Assembly: GCA_017590115.1 (NCBI GenBank) | Contig: JAGGNK010015447.1 | Coordinates: forward strand, 2,044,644-2,108,643 | Direction: 5' to 3' | Origin: Montifringilla adamsi | Lineage: Eukaryota > Chordata > Aves > Passeriformes > Passeridae | Length of the DNA: 64,000 bases | Shown: positions 17,901 to 28,948 of the stretch, in pieces | Position numbering within the stretch: the first letter of the stretch is position 1 | Layout: the number at the start of each line of letters is the position of its first letter | The notes under the pieces: generated by a model | What the model was told of the DNA's origin: nothing | Databases searched by the model: none | Seen by the model: the letters and a program-made list of their open reading frames with translations, nothing else | Position numbers and translations under genes: made by a program

Positions 17901-20900
17901 ATGGAAACGCTCCCCCTGCCAAGGACTGAGACTGAAAGCCCTGACCCGTGGGGAAGGCACGCTGACCAAAGCGAGATGTTCGCCAGCCACTGGACAAGAA
18001 GACAACGGTTCTCACCCATTGCTGAGAACATGGACTATTGTATCTGTTCCCCTCCTTCATAATTTTCAATAATAAAAACCCCTGAGTTAGCTAGGGACTT
18101 TGATATCTCCCCTGACGTGAACACGACAGGTTCCGTCCACTGGACTTCGAAGGACCACGTCGTTCCACGTTTGGTAGCTATATGCCTTCCTGGCCTTTCC
18201 CCCTTTTTTTTCTTTATTCTTTCCCTTTTTCTTCACTCCCCCCTCTCTAAGGCATTTTGCTGAGGTCGTTCAATAAAGGCACATTTGCTCTTATCACTGC
18301 AAGCCACCTTTGTGGTGTCGGTTTCTGCACCCTGAGGTCAGTAAAACGACCCATCGCGAGCCCCGTTCGTAAGGACGGATCGTGACAAGCACACATACAT
18401 ATTTGTGAGACTTTCTTTTCAAACTCTCATCCTCGCCAACACGGAGATCAGCACACCCGGGGTCTCTGGGGTCGCTCACCTGCCAGGAGCAGGGCGGTGA
18501 CGCAGTCCTGCCGCCCCTGCACCGCCGCCTTCATCAGCGCCGTCAGCCCCCGCGGGTCCCTCTGATCCACCTCCAGGGCAGGGTAGTAATTCAGGAGATA
18601 GTTGACAATGGTGATGTGTCCTTAAGAGCCAGAGAAAAGCTGTGTTAGAGACCCCACAGCCACCAGCAACCATGGCTGGGCTGGACAGAGAATTCAGCAG
18701 CTGCATTCCGTGAGGATGCTGTCACTATACAAAATAACACGACATGGACATGCTGCTCTTTTCAAGGTAAAAGGGGCTTTTGAATTTCTGACTCTAACAT
18801 TTATAAGTTTCTAAAAGTGACAGTGGATTGGAGGGGAAAAGTGCCACCTCTCCAACGACACTGGACAAACCAACAGCCTATCAAATTTCTCCTCCTCTAC
18901 AAAAAAAAAATAAATACAAAACAACAAGTTATTTACATAAAGTGTGTGAGAAAGTTCGCTACAAAAATGTAAACATCAGAAAATTTAAAAAAACTTTGAA
19001 AAATCAAAGCAACAGTGTCCAGGTGTGGAAGATTGAAGGGGTCAGGATTGAAAGGGTTTGGGTTTATTTTGTTTTGGGTTTATTTTGGTTTGGGTTTATT
19101 TTGGGTTGGGCATGGAGTGAGCAGCGATAATGAACCAACTGCTTTAGTGGAGAACACAGGAAAGAGTCCAAAAATGGAAAAAAACCCAGAAAATGATGAA
19201 TTCTAGCAAGGATACAAAGGGAATCGAGGGTGATCCCCACTTTGGGATCCTTCTCCTTCCCCTCCTCATAAATCAGGGGAAGGGAGCCAGACTGGAGGTT
19301 TGGGCTTGGAGCCTTTTGCCAGGTAAATCCCTGTGATTCCTGGGGCACAAGGGGCAGCTCCAGCCCAGCTCTGCCCCTCGAGCCAGCACCACTGCAAGAA
19401 TCTCCATTTTCTCATCATTTTTAAAGCAGAGCTGAGGTAAACAACAAATTTAGCTGATGTCACCTTGGGAGCACAGCTTTCACCACAGAAAAAAAACCTT
19501 TTGGGGTTTTTGGGGGAAGCACAGGGGGTCACATCCCTTCCTGAGGGTGCCACCTGTGCCAGGGCCGGGCACAGTGCTGACCTGCCTGGGCAGCCATCAT
19601 GAGGGCCGTGTTGCCATCGTTGTCCTGCTGGTTGATGTTGATGTAGGGACACTTCTGCAGCAGTGGCACGATGTCCACGAAGCCCTTGGAGCAGGCGACC
19701 ATCAGCGCGTTCTGGAGAGGGAGCAGCACTCAGCACCGCGGTGCTCCCCTGGCCATTCCAAACTGGCCCCCCACCCAAACCAGGCTGGAGCAGGATGGGA
19801 GGGCAGAGAAGGTTCTGCTCCAAGGATTGGATCAATCCCAGGAGATCCATCCCACCCCCCTGCCCCACCTGCTTTGTCAAGCCCCAACCTTCGGGATTTG
19901 CCTGCTCCTGAAAAACCCTCCTGCTCCAAGGTTTGGATCAATCCAGAAGATCCATCCCACTCATCCCATCATCCTGCCCCACCTGCTCTAGTCTTCAGGA
20001 TTTGCCTGCTCCTGGAAATCCCTCGTTCTGCTCCAAGGTTTGGATCAATCCAGGTGATCCATCCCACTCATCCCATCATCCTGCCCCACCTGCTCTAGTC
20101 TTCAGGATTTGCCTGCTCCTGGAAATCCCTCGTTCTGCTCCAAGGTTTGGATCAGTCCAGGGAGACCCATCCCACCCAGGCCTCTCCCACCTGCTTTAGC
20201 AGCCCCCAGCCTTCAGGCTTTGCCTGCTCCTGGAAATCCCTCATTCTGCTCCAAGGTTTGGATCAATCCAGAAGATCCATCCCACCCTCCTGCCCCACCT
20301 GCTCGAGCAAGCCCCAACCTTCAGGATTTGCCTGCTCCTGGAAAATCCTTGGTCTGTTCCAAGGATTGGATCAATCCAGGAGACCCATCCCACCCAGGCC
20401 TCTCCCACCCTCCTACCCCATCTGCTCTAGCAGCCCTCAGCCTTCAGGCTTTCCCTGCTCCTGGAAAATCCTTGCTCTGTTCCAAGGTTTGGATCAATCC
20501 AGGAGATCCATCCCACCCTCCGGCCCCACCTGCTCTAGTCTTCAGGTTTTCCCTGCTCCTGCAAACCCCTCATTCTGCTCCAAGGATTGGATCAATCCAG
20601 GGGATCCATCCCACCCAGGCACCTCTCTATTTCTTTAGCAGCCCCCAGGCTTTGCCTGGAGCCCCCGTGCAGCCCGCAGGGCGCCCACCCGCCCTGCCCA
20701 GCCGCTCACCCTCCCGTTGATGTCCAGCTCCGTGGCCTCGCTGCGGCTCACGCCCCGCTCCAGCCTCTCCCACACCAGCTTGGCATCATTCCTGGCACAG
20801 CACTGGTAGAGACTGAGGAGCCCAGCCCCGCCGGCCTCGGGGGACACCTCGTAGCAGGGGTACACGGAGTCATCCGAGAAGATGCTGCTGGTGTCCGAGG

Positions 20901-21033
20901 GCTCCGAGGATCCTGATGATGCCTCCTCCTCCTCCTCTTCCTCCTCCTCCTCATAGTGCAGCTCCGGGTCGGAGGCATCCAGGCTGGCAGCGGGAGCTGC
21001 AGCACGTTCTCCTCCACTGCAGGCATCTGTCAT
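14971..21033 (-). CDS. ANKRD33: ANKRD33, ankyrin repeat domain protein 33 (complete)
   Basis: Four coding exons in gene order: 20710-21033, 19582-19711, 18480-18620, 14971-15740. Junction phases 0, 1 and 1 all agree, giving 454 residues, close to the mammalian protein. Residues 1-70 are acidic with a run of ten Glu. Exons 1-3 encode ankyrin repeats ([77 protein letters not shown]). The last exon is a long basic tail with [13 protein letters not shown] and ends in a poly-lysine run from a TTC repeat. The start at 21033 is the first Met of the in-frame acidic segment; an upstream in-frame Met at 21390 lies in repeat sequence and was not used. Mammalian ANKRD33 is linked to photoreceptors and is thought to restrain CRX-driven transcription. 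The ACVRL1 neighbour supports orthology. Confidence 0.9.
15800..16375 (+). mobile_element. LTR-like element, family F
   Basis: Contains GACAAAACAATTCCTCTAGA, AAGATTAACTCTTGATATG, CAAATTGTTTCTATTTG, and an end of GGCAGCCTCTCCAAGGCATC. A related element spans 45340-46480 with the same order of blocks (GACAAAACAATTCCTGCTCT ... CTCTGTTCTAGGTCAGCC). Lies in ANKRD33 intron 3. Confidence 0.6.
16378..16775 (-). mobile_element. Diverged family A LTR-like element (inverted)
   Basis: Reverse-strand relatives of family A blocks: GCAGAAGGCTGATCAATTGC, AATTGGTCAATCAACCAATC, TTGGTAAACAATCTCCATAA, CACAGCTTCCCAGGAAAAT. It contains an AAACTCTTAATAAG triplication near 16482-16530. ANKRD33 intron 3. Confidence 0.55.
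16776..17330 (-). mobile_element. Probable LTR or retroviral remnant
   Basis: CAAATGCAGTTTATTGTATC gives an AATAAA signal on the minus strand. It is followed by GC-rich DNA, an alternating AATTATAT tract (about 16945-17045) and AT-rich sequence with no open frame. It sits between two clearer LTR-like elements in ANKRD33 intron 3; the assignment is by context. Confidence 0.4.
17480..18388 (+). mobile_element. Endogenous retrovirus 3' end with LTR
   Basis: The right end has retroviral LTR organisation: GGTCGTTCAATAAAGGCAC (poly-A signal), then a short R/U5-like segment with GTGGTGTCGGTTTCTGCAC, and a terminal GGACGGATCGTGACA. The left side has no intact gag, pol or env frame. An earlier AATAAAAACCCC lies at about 18070. 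It ends about 90 bp from ANKRD33 exon 3 and shares that gene's intron. Confidence 0.65.
18720..19580. other. ANKRD33: ANKRD33 intron 2, no gene recognised
   Basis: AT-rich sequence with an A-rich run at about 18900 and three GGTTTGGGTTTATTTTG copies near 19058-19110. No transposon ends or exon are seen. Confidence 0.5.
19800..20640. repeat. About 90-125-bp tandem repeat in ANKRD33 intron 1
   Basis: Around eight units built on CTGCTCCAAGGTTTGGATCA, ATCCATCCCACC, GCCCCACCTGCTCTAG and TTTGCCTGCTCCTGGAAATC. Units differ in length by internal deletions. The Pro/Ser-rich plus-strand open frames are by-products. Confidence 0.92.
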
Positions 21034-21339
21034 CCGGCCCGGGCGGGGCAGCGAGCCCTGCCCGGCGCCAGGAGCCGCTCCCGGGCGGCCGCGGGGACGC
21101 TCGGGGCTGGCGCTGCCCTGTGCAGGCACAGAGGGGGTGGGTGGGCTCCGGGGTCCCTGATCCTGCTGGGGAGCCTCGGCTGCCTCCCAGCCTCCAGCAC
21201 AGCCCAGGGTCCATCCCCTGCAAACTCTCCCGGGGGTGTCTGGAGCTGTGACATCCCCAGAAGGGAGTAGCCCCCCATGGCACAGTGGGAAAAACAGGGG
21301 GGCACCCTGTTGGACTAAACCCCTTTCTGAGCCAGAGGT

Positions 21340-21690
21340 GAGGTCGCTGAGAGGCATCTTAAAAAACTTTTGTTCCATTTTCAGTCCCATGTGATGGGTG
21401 GGACAATACAGATGTTACAATTCACGCCATCACAATCAGAAGCTAATTATTTCCTAATTACAGTACACTATAGGCATTTCTTGGCCTGTCAACTTTTGCC
21501 ACACGAAGCTGAAAATGTCTTAAAACCAATAATCAAAAATTACCCCTCGTGGCTCCTACTACAATGCATCTTTCATAGTTCTGTTTCTCCAAAGTATCTA
21601 GTCTTATTTTCACCATTTGAACCTTTTTTTTTTAGCTCCATTTCTCTCTCAGCAATGTCTGTCCCATTCCATGGCATTTCTAAGCCAGCA
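21340..21690 (-). mobile_element. LTR-like element, family E
   Basis: Shares TTCAGTCCCATGTGATGG-like, TTCACGCCATCACAATCAGA and TTTCTTGGCCTGTCAACTTT blocks with 27005-27180 (CATGTGAAGAGTGAAACAAT, TTCACGCCATCACAATCAGA). It lies just upstream of ANKRD33 exon 1. Confidence 0.55.
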
Positions 21691-23555
21691 TTTCTTATCC
21701 CAAGGTTTGCATAAAGATGTGGGAGCCTTCTCTCAGGCTTGGGGAATTCTCTACAAACACATTTCCCACATTTCCCCCTCTCTCTGGGATGGATGATGGG
21801 TGAGTGTGGCACAGCTGGGTGCTGAATCCAGGGCTGTAGTGGGGCTGGAAAGGCTCCAGGGCTGTGGAGGTGCACGGGGAGCTGAAGAGCTGGGCTGCTG
21901 TGCAGAGCACCAGAGGGGAGGACACATCCCCAAATCAGTGCCACACACAGGTCTGACCCTTCCCAGCCCCCTCCCCACTTATCCAGGGCAAATCCCAAAG
22001 GATTCAAAGGTTTTTCCATGGAACAGCAGCTCCTGGCTCCCCCAGAGCACAGAGCCCTGCCTGCTCCTGGTGTGCAGTGAAGCTTCTTGATCACTGGGCT
22101 GTGTTTATTCTTCTACTACAGTTTGTAATTTTTAAGCTCTGAATTCCATGAATGAGGTTAGCAGATCTCAGCCTTGGCTGTGGCAGTTGTCTTTTAGCTA
22201 CAATTAGAGATTTCTTTGGCATCCTGATGTGAGGCATATAAATGGCCTCCTCACCCTCACTGCAGAGTTTTCATCCTCGGTGAGATGTGATCCCTCTGGC
22301 AGGGAGGGATAAAATAAATTCAAAGGCTTTTCCCACGGAACAGCAGCTCCTGGCCCCCCCAGGACACAGAGCCCTGTGGGCAGGGACACCCTGGCTCAGC
22401 CTTGCAGAGGGATCAAACCCTCTCACTTCTTAGCAGAAATCCAGCAATTAATTAATTAATGAGTGCCATGAAAGGAGGAAAATTCCAAATGCCACTAAAC
22501 TTCCCCACCCCTCAGGTGTTCCCAAGCAGGCTCTGGGCATGGAGGGTGTTCCTCTCACCTGGATCTTCCCTGGGGCTGCTCAGATCTTCCCCGTGGCTCC
22601 CTCTTCAGCTGGGCAGCATCCCGGCCACAGCCAGGAGGGAAACCTCACCAAGCAGCCATGAATGTCTCTCTGTACCCTCTGCAGGGAAAAACAGGTTTGT
22701 GCCCCGTGGCTGAGGTGGCCTTTTGGCACCAAAGCTGTGACAACCTGCACGTTGACGTGGGCTCAGCTACCCAAGAGATCTTAAATTAAACTGTTGCTTA
22801 AAATGGCTGCATCCAGCCTGAGCAGGATCAGGACAGGATTTAGTGTCTTTAGCTGAGGAGCTGCTGGAGCCCTGGGCTGTATTTTTATACCTGTCTCACT
22901 GTGGTGTGATTGTGCTGCCTGAGCAGTCCCACAGGCTCAGCTGAAACCCCAAAACCTCCCCTCACCTGACTTTCTAGCCAGGTGAATTTGGCTGAGCAGA
23001 TAATTCTGGGAAGCTGCTGCTCCGCTCAAGGGTTTGGACATCTGAAATGTACACGTGTGTTAAATAAACTCTGTGATTTCCCCTTGGAGCTGCCTTGGAG
23101 TTTCCATCCCTCCTGCTCCACTGGGAATGAATTCCAAAGCTCTCAGGGCAGCCTCAGCCCAGGAGCTGCAAAAATTGTTTCCCAAATTCCACATGAGGCT
23201 TGACTGTTCTTTTCTCTTTAGCTTTAAATTACACATGAAGCTTGACCTCTTCTCTTCAGCTTTAAAGGGTTTTTTTTTGTTGTTGTTGTTGTTTGTATAT
23301 TGTGGAGGTTTTTATGTGTGTCTTGAAGTTCAAGGGCCACCTGGATTCTGAGAGAGCATTCCCAGTCCCTGGATCTGCTATTTTCTTGCCAAAAAGGCAG
23401 GAAATTGGTGCCAAGGCAAATCGTGGGGGGTAGTGCTCCCTGTTTTCAGCAGAACCCCAGAGGGACTTTGCTGCACACATGAAAATATGTGAAATATATG
23501 AAAAATATGGATCAGAGGAAGGATTCCAGCTGTTCCCTCTGTGCTGGGAAGCACG
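21690..23555. other. Intergenic sequence, no gene recognised
   Basis: No exon was identified. Two related segments (about 22000-22060 and 22315-22380, both with GGAACAGCAGCTCCTGGC) are a diverged duplication. A GTT microsatellite lies at 23277-23292. Confidence 0.5.
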
Positions 23556-23564
23556 AGCTGGGAA

Positions 23565-24000
23565 TCCTGGTGCTGAATATAAAGACTCTGGTGCTGAATA
23601 TGAAGATTCTGGTGCTGAATATAAAAATGCTGGTGCTGAATATAAAGATTCTGGTGCTGAATATAAAGATTCTTGCTGAATATAAAGATGCTGGTGCTGA
23701 ATATAAGAATAGTGGTGCTGCATATAAAAATGTTGGTGCTGGATTTAAAGACCCTGGTGCTGAATATGAAGATTATGGTGCTGAATATAAAGATGCTGGT
23801 GCTGAATATAATGATGCTGGTGCTACATATAAAAATGTTGGTGCTGAATATAAAGACCCTGGTGCTGCATATAAAAATACTGGTGCTGAATATAAAAATG
23901 TTGGTACTGCATATAAAAATGTTGGTGCTGAATTTAATGACCCTGGTGCTGAATATGAAGATTCTGGTGCTGAATATGAAGATTCTGGTCTTGAAGGTGC
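23565..24000. repeat. 18-bp minisatellite with an open frame (GCTGAATATAAAGATGCT)
   Basis: About 24 units of an 18-bp repeat, GGTGCTGAATATAAAGAT type, alternating GCTGAATATAAA, GCATATAAAAAT and GAATTTAATGAC variants. Because 18 is a multiple of three it stays open on both strands: GAEYKDA-like units from 23489 in one plus frame, VLNIKML-like in another. No homology, start context or splice sites support a protein. Confidence 0.9.
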
Positions 24001-24499
24001 AGCTGCTGCTGCTGACCACGAGGATCCCAGTGCTGGACATCAGAATCCTGCTGCTGAATGTGCAGATTCCAGGCACAGCGCAGTCACCACGGCGTCACCC
24101 TGCTGTGACACCTCCTGCCACCCTCATGCTCTGCCTTACCTCAGGGAAGGGCAGGGAGCAGATTTAGGGCTTAAGGAGTCACCCTGGCAGCCATGTGCCG
24201 TAATCTGGTGCCTGGAAAAGTCAGGAGGCTCTGAGGCAGTTATGTAAAGGCAGGGCTGGGTGCTGGAAGGGGTGCCCAGGTGGTGCCAGGGCTGGTGGCA
24301 GCACAGAAAGGTCCTGCTGGTTATTAGATACAATAGGCAGCCCCAAATCTGCACCTGAAACACTGGGGTTAAGTGCTTTCATTATATGGAAAAGATCAGT
24401 AATTCACCCACAGGAATTCATGGCAGAAATTTAAATGTCAGCTCCAAAACTCAATACGTGCAAGGATTGCTCCAAGACAAAAGCTGCCAGGACAAACAG

Positions 24500-25775
24500 G
24501 ACCTGAATCCCCTAAAAAGAATACCCTAACCCTAAAACCCTAACCTGAACATAACCCAACACTCACCTGTAAGCAGAAACCAAGCACAAAACATAACTCT
24601 AAAGTTAAAAAAAAACCCTAATCAAAAAAACATAAGTCTTACCCAAAATCTAACCCTAAAGATAATGCTAATGAAAATCCTAACAAAACCCCAAACCAGA
24701 ATCCTATTCCAAACTCCAGGCAATAAAAATAAAGCTAAAACAAAAGCCCAAATCAAAAGCAAACCCAAATCCTAACCATAACCCTGACCAAACAATCAAT
24801 CCTAACCCTAATCATAACCTTAACCATAACCCTAACCCAGCACTAACCTATAACCAAATCCAAAATACAACTATAAAGTTAAAAAAACCTAATAAAAAAA
24901 CCCAACCCACTAAGTCTTCCCCAAAATCTATCCCTAAAGACAATGCCAACAATAATCATAACAAAATCCCTAAACCTGAATAACAAGCCAAACCCAAATA
25001 ACACTACAGCAAAAACAAAAGCCCGAACCAAGAGCAAACCAAAATCCTAACCATAACCCTGACCAAACACTGAACCCTAACCCTAACCCTAACCCCTAGC
25101 TCATACCCTAACCCAACACTAACCTATAAGCAAAAACCAAATCCAAAACATAACTATAAAGCTAAAAAAACCTAATTTAAAAAAAAACCCAAAACACTAA
25201 GTCCTCCCCAAAATCTACCCCTAAAGACAATGCTAACAATAACCCTAAGAAAATCCCTAAACCTGAATAATAAGCCAAACCCAAATAACACTAAAGCAAA
25301 TACAAAAGCCCAAATCAAGAGCAAACCCAAATCCTAACCATAGCCCTGACCAAACACTGAAGCCTAACCCTAATCATAATAATAGCAACCCTAAACCCTA
25401 GCCCTTACCCTAACCCTAACCCAACACTAACCTATAAGCAAACACCAAATCCAAAACATAACTCTAAAGCTAAAAAAAACCCCTAATCCGAAAAAAACCC
25501 CTTAAATCTTACCCAAAATGTAAACTTAAAGACAATGCTAACAATAATCTTAAGAAAATCCCTAAACCTGAATAGTGAGGCAAACCCAAATAACACTACA
25601 GGAGAAACAAAAGCCAAAATCAAAAGCAAACCCAAATCACAACCATAAACCTGAACTCAAACCATAACCCTGAACTCAAACCATAACCCTAACCAAACAC
25701 TGAACCTTAACCCTAATCCTCACACCAACCCTAACCCTAACCCTAATCATAATCCCGACCCTAACCCTGACCACC
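24500..25775. repeat. Interstitial telomere-like higher-order repeat
   Basis: Degenerate CCCTAA units run for about 1.27 kb, with perfect short stretches such as ACCCTAACCCTAACCCTAA. On top of this is a longer period: AACACTAACCTATAAGC-type blocks recur at about 24557, 24840, 25116 and 25422, each followed by ACATAACTATAAAGCTAAA and AATCCCTAAACCTGAATA. The unit is about 280-310 bp in four copies. Confidence 0.9.
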
Positions 25776-26019
25776 TTGAGGCCAAGCCCAGCCAGACCTG
25801 CTGGTCCTGGCAGCTTTCTGGGAGCAATCCTTGGACATTCACAATTTTAAGAGCCAGGATCCCACATTTGGCAGCAGATGATTCCTCCTTTCCATAGGAA
25901 GAAAAGCCCAAAAAAGAAAAAGTTTCCACAAAAGAAGTCTGGTGTCTTGGGGGCACAGCAGAGGCACCCTGGGGGGCCAAGGCCAGTTAGACCCAGCCTA
26001 AGATAAGAGTGTGTTCTGT

Positions 26020-26450
26020 TATCTGTTAGAGGTGGGGCATTATCTGCTCCTCATTGGGCAGTTTTCCTTATCTCTTCCACAGCCAATCCTCCCTCCAGGA
26101 GATCTCTGCTGTTCATGGGCCATTAATTATTAATTATCTTCTGTTCATGGGCCAGTGAGTGTCCTTGCGTGACTGATAAAATTCCATCATCCATTGGGAG
26201 ATGCTCCACCCAGGGGAGGAGCCAAGCATTCCTGCCTGGATAGAATCTGAGATTTCAAGCATTCCTACCTGGACATAATCTGAGATTTCAAACACTCCTG
26301 CCTGGACACAATCTGAGATTTCAAACATTCCTGCCTGGATACAATCTGAGATTTCAAGCATTCCTACCTGGACACAATCTGAGATTTCAAGCATTCCTAC
26401 CTGGACACAATCTGAGATTTCAAGCATTCCTACCTGGACACAATCTGAAA
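26020..26450 (+). mobile_element. Family B LTR-like element with expanded internal repeat
   Basis: Same order as the copy at 2722, but the GAGATTTCAAGCATTCCTAC block is expanded to about seven tandem units of about 34 bp (26225-26448). The 3' poly-A part is not seen, so the copy is truncated or replaced. Confidence 0.75.
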
Positions 26451-26739
26451 GAAATAAGAATTAGGAATTTATAAGGAATACTATTTCCTTCTATACCAAA
26501 GAATAATACTATTTCTTTCCTAGTAAAGAAATTGTCTTCTTAGCAAAGAATAACTTTCCTGACACCTCTACCCCTCCTGTGACTTTCTTGGCTTTTCCTA
26601 CCCCGCCTTGTCTCATCTCACTGACCCCTCCTTGTCCTTCCTTTGACTCCATTGCCTTTCCCACCCATGCACCACCCTGACTTCCCCACTTTTCCCTGGC
26701 TTTGCCTTGTCCTGCCTGCTCCTCCTCTGATCCTTCTTG

Positions 26740-26960
26740 CCTTGTCTTTCCCTACCCAACATTGCCTTTCCCTGCCATCCCAAACCATCTCTGCCTTTCC
26801 CTTCTGTCCCAAACTATTTTTCCTTTTCCCTGCCATCCCAAACCATCTCTGCCTTTCCCTGCTGTCCCAAACCATCTCTTGCCTTTCCCTGCCATCCCAA
26901 ACCATCTCTGCCTTTCCCTGCTGTTCCAAACCATCTCTGCCTTTCCCTGCCATGCCTGCT
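26740..26960. repeat. About 30-bp minisatellite (GCCTTTCCCTGCCATCCC)
   Basis: About seven units of GCCTTTCCCTGCCATCCCAA ACCATCTCT type, preceded by about 150 bp of similarly pyrimidine-rich imperfect sequence. Confidence 0.9.
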
Positions 26961-27004
26961 CCAACTTGAAGGCAGCAACAGTTTGTCACATTAGCTCTTT
27001 TCTG

Positions 27005-27180
27005 ATTCAGAGATGGGGTAACTGAGAAAGTTTTTAAAACTTTTATTCTATTTTCAGTCTCATGTGAAGAGTGAAACAATACAAATGTTACGATTCACGC
27101 CATCACAATCAGAAACCAACAATTTCCTAATTACATTAGAAGCGTTTCTTGGCTTATTAGCTTTTGTTACACCATATTCC
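27005..27180 (-). mobile_element. Family E LTR-like fragment
   Basis: Matches 21340-21520 (TTCACGCCATCACAATCAGA, AATTTCCTAATTACA, CGTTTCTTGGCTTATTAGC). Truncated. Confidence 0.55.
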
Positions 27181-27566
27181 AAATGCCTTCCAGCCAATCA
27201 TCCAAACAGTTCTCTCAGCTGACACTTCCTTTGGGGAGCTGTGGTTTTCCCCGATGTTTTCATGTTTGTAGCAGACTCAGCCAGAATGAAAACCCTCACC
27301 AGCACCAAGGGGCTCCTGTGTCCTCTGGAGCGCGCACAAATCAGAGTTTGAGCTGGGAAAGGGAAGATCAGCGCAGTCTTTGTCCGGAGCCAGTGGATTT
27401 GGGAGCAGGGCCGTTTTCACCTTGGCTGCTCGCGTTGGGTGATGCAGAGCCAAGCGAGGCGCGTTCGCTTCCCCTGCAAAGGCACAGCGGCATCGTGTGG
27501 CTGCTCGGTTGGGCTGTGAGTTTATGGGCTGCGAAAGGGAAGGGAATTCCAGCACAGCCTCTTTGT

Positions 27567-28159
27567 CCTTTCCTTTCCTCCTTTCCTTTCCTTTCCTTTC
27601 CTTTCCTTTCCTTTCCTTTCCTTTCCTTTCCTTTCCTTTCCTTTCCTTTCCTTTCCTTTCCTTTCCTTTCCTTTCCTTTCCTTTCCTTTCCTTTCCTTTC
27701 CTTTCCTTTCCTTTCCTTTCCTTTCCTTTCCTTTCCTTTCCTTTCCTTTCCTTTCCTTTCCTTTCCTTTCCTTTCCTTTCCTTTCCTTTCCTTTCCTTTC
27801 CTTTCCTTTCCTTTCCTTTCCTTTCCTTTCCTTTCCTTTCCTTTCCTTTCCTTTCCTTTCCTTTCCTTTCCTTTCCTTTCCTTTCCTTTCCTTTCCTTTC
27901 CTTTCCTTTCCTTTCCTTTCCTTTCCTTTCCTTTCCTTTCCTTTCCTTTCCTTTCCTTTCCTTTCCTTTCCTTTCCTTTCCTTTCCTTTCCTTTCCTTTC
28001 CTTTCCTTTCCTTTCCTTTCCTTTCCTTTCCTTTCCTTTCCTTTCCTTTCCTTTCCTTTCCTTTCCTTTCCTTTCCTTTCCTTTCCTTTCCTTTCCTTTC
28101 CTTTCCTTTCCTTTCCTTTCCTTTCCTTTCCTTTCCTTTCCTTTCCTTTCCTTTCCTTC
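27567..28159. repeat. Near-perfect CTTTC pentanucleotide array
   Basis: About 590 bp, roughly 118 copies of CTTTC (GGAAA on the other strand), essentially uninterrupted. All six frames across it are open, giving Ser-Phe-Pro-Phe-Leu or Lys-Gly-Lys-Glu-Arg repeats that are not genes. The true length is doubtful because such arrays often collapse or stutter in assemblies. Confidence 0.98.
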
Positions 28160-28255
28160 CACAGAGCTGTGCCTGCTGCACTTTCTGAGCTGCAGGGACA
28201 AAGGGACACCGATGATCCCTTTTTGTCCTGGGACCTTTGGGATGGGAGCGATGCT

Positions 28256-28948
28256 GGACACAGCATCAGGGCGGGACACAGGGGAGGGCACACACAGGGC
28301 AGGACAAGCAGATCACACACAGGACACAGGACACACACAGGAGAGGACACAGGACACACACAGGACACACACAGGGCAAGACACGCGCAGATCACACACA
28401 GGACACAGGACACACACAGGACACAGGGCAGGACACACACAGGGTAACACACAGGGTAGCACACAGGACACAGGACACACAAAGGACACAGGACACACAC
28501 AGAACACACAGAGGACACACAGAGGACACACAGAGGACACACACAGGGCAGGACACAGGACACACACAGGACACAGGGCAGATCACACACAGGACACAGA
28601 ACACAGGACATACACAAGACACAGGACACACAGGGCAGGACACACACAGGGTAGCACACAGGACACAGGACACACAAAGGACACAGGACACACATAGGAC
28701 ACACACAGGACACACACAGGACACACACAGGGCAGGACAAGCAGATCACACACAGGACACAGGACACACACAGGACACAGGGCAAGACACAGGACACACA
28801 GAACACACACAGGACACACACAGGGCAGGACACACACAGGGCAGGACAAGCAGATCACACACAGGACACAGGACACACACAGGGTAGCACACACAGGACA
28901 CACACAGGACACAGGACACACACAGGACACGGCAGGACACAGCCTTCG
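28256..28948. repeat. CACACAGGACA minisatellite
   Basis: About 690 bp built from ACACACAGGACACAGGAC, AGGGCAGGACA, AGATCACACACAGG and AGGGTAGCACACAGG blocks in variable order, with larger repeats of about 200 bp visible. It ends abruptly at a CpG island. Confidence 0.93.

Noticed and set aside
17336..18388. Retroviral gag, pol or env genes in the ANKRD33 intron
   Set aside because: Only short broken frames are present; the supported call is LTR and 3' remnant.
20635..21390. Longer ANKRD33 N-terminus starting at 21390
   Set aside because: The extra 119 codons run into LTR-like sequence and have no recognisable similarity; the start at 21033 suits the acidic N-terminus.
27183..28833. Very long open frames (504-518 codons) across the CTTTC array on both strands
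   Set aside because: A five-base unit without stop codons is open in every frame. The peptides are pure five-residue repeats flanked by unrelated sequence.
28256..28948. Possible CRISPR-like or zinc-finger-like Cys-rich array
   Set aside because: The units are irregular minisatellite blocks without unique spacers; CVLCVSC peptides are the antisense of ACACAGGACAC.
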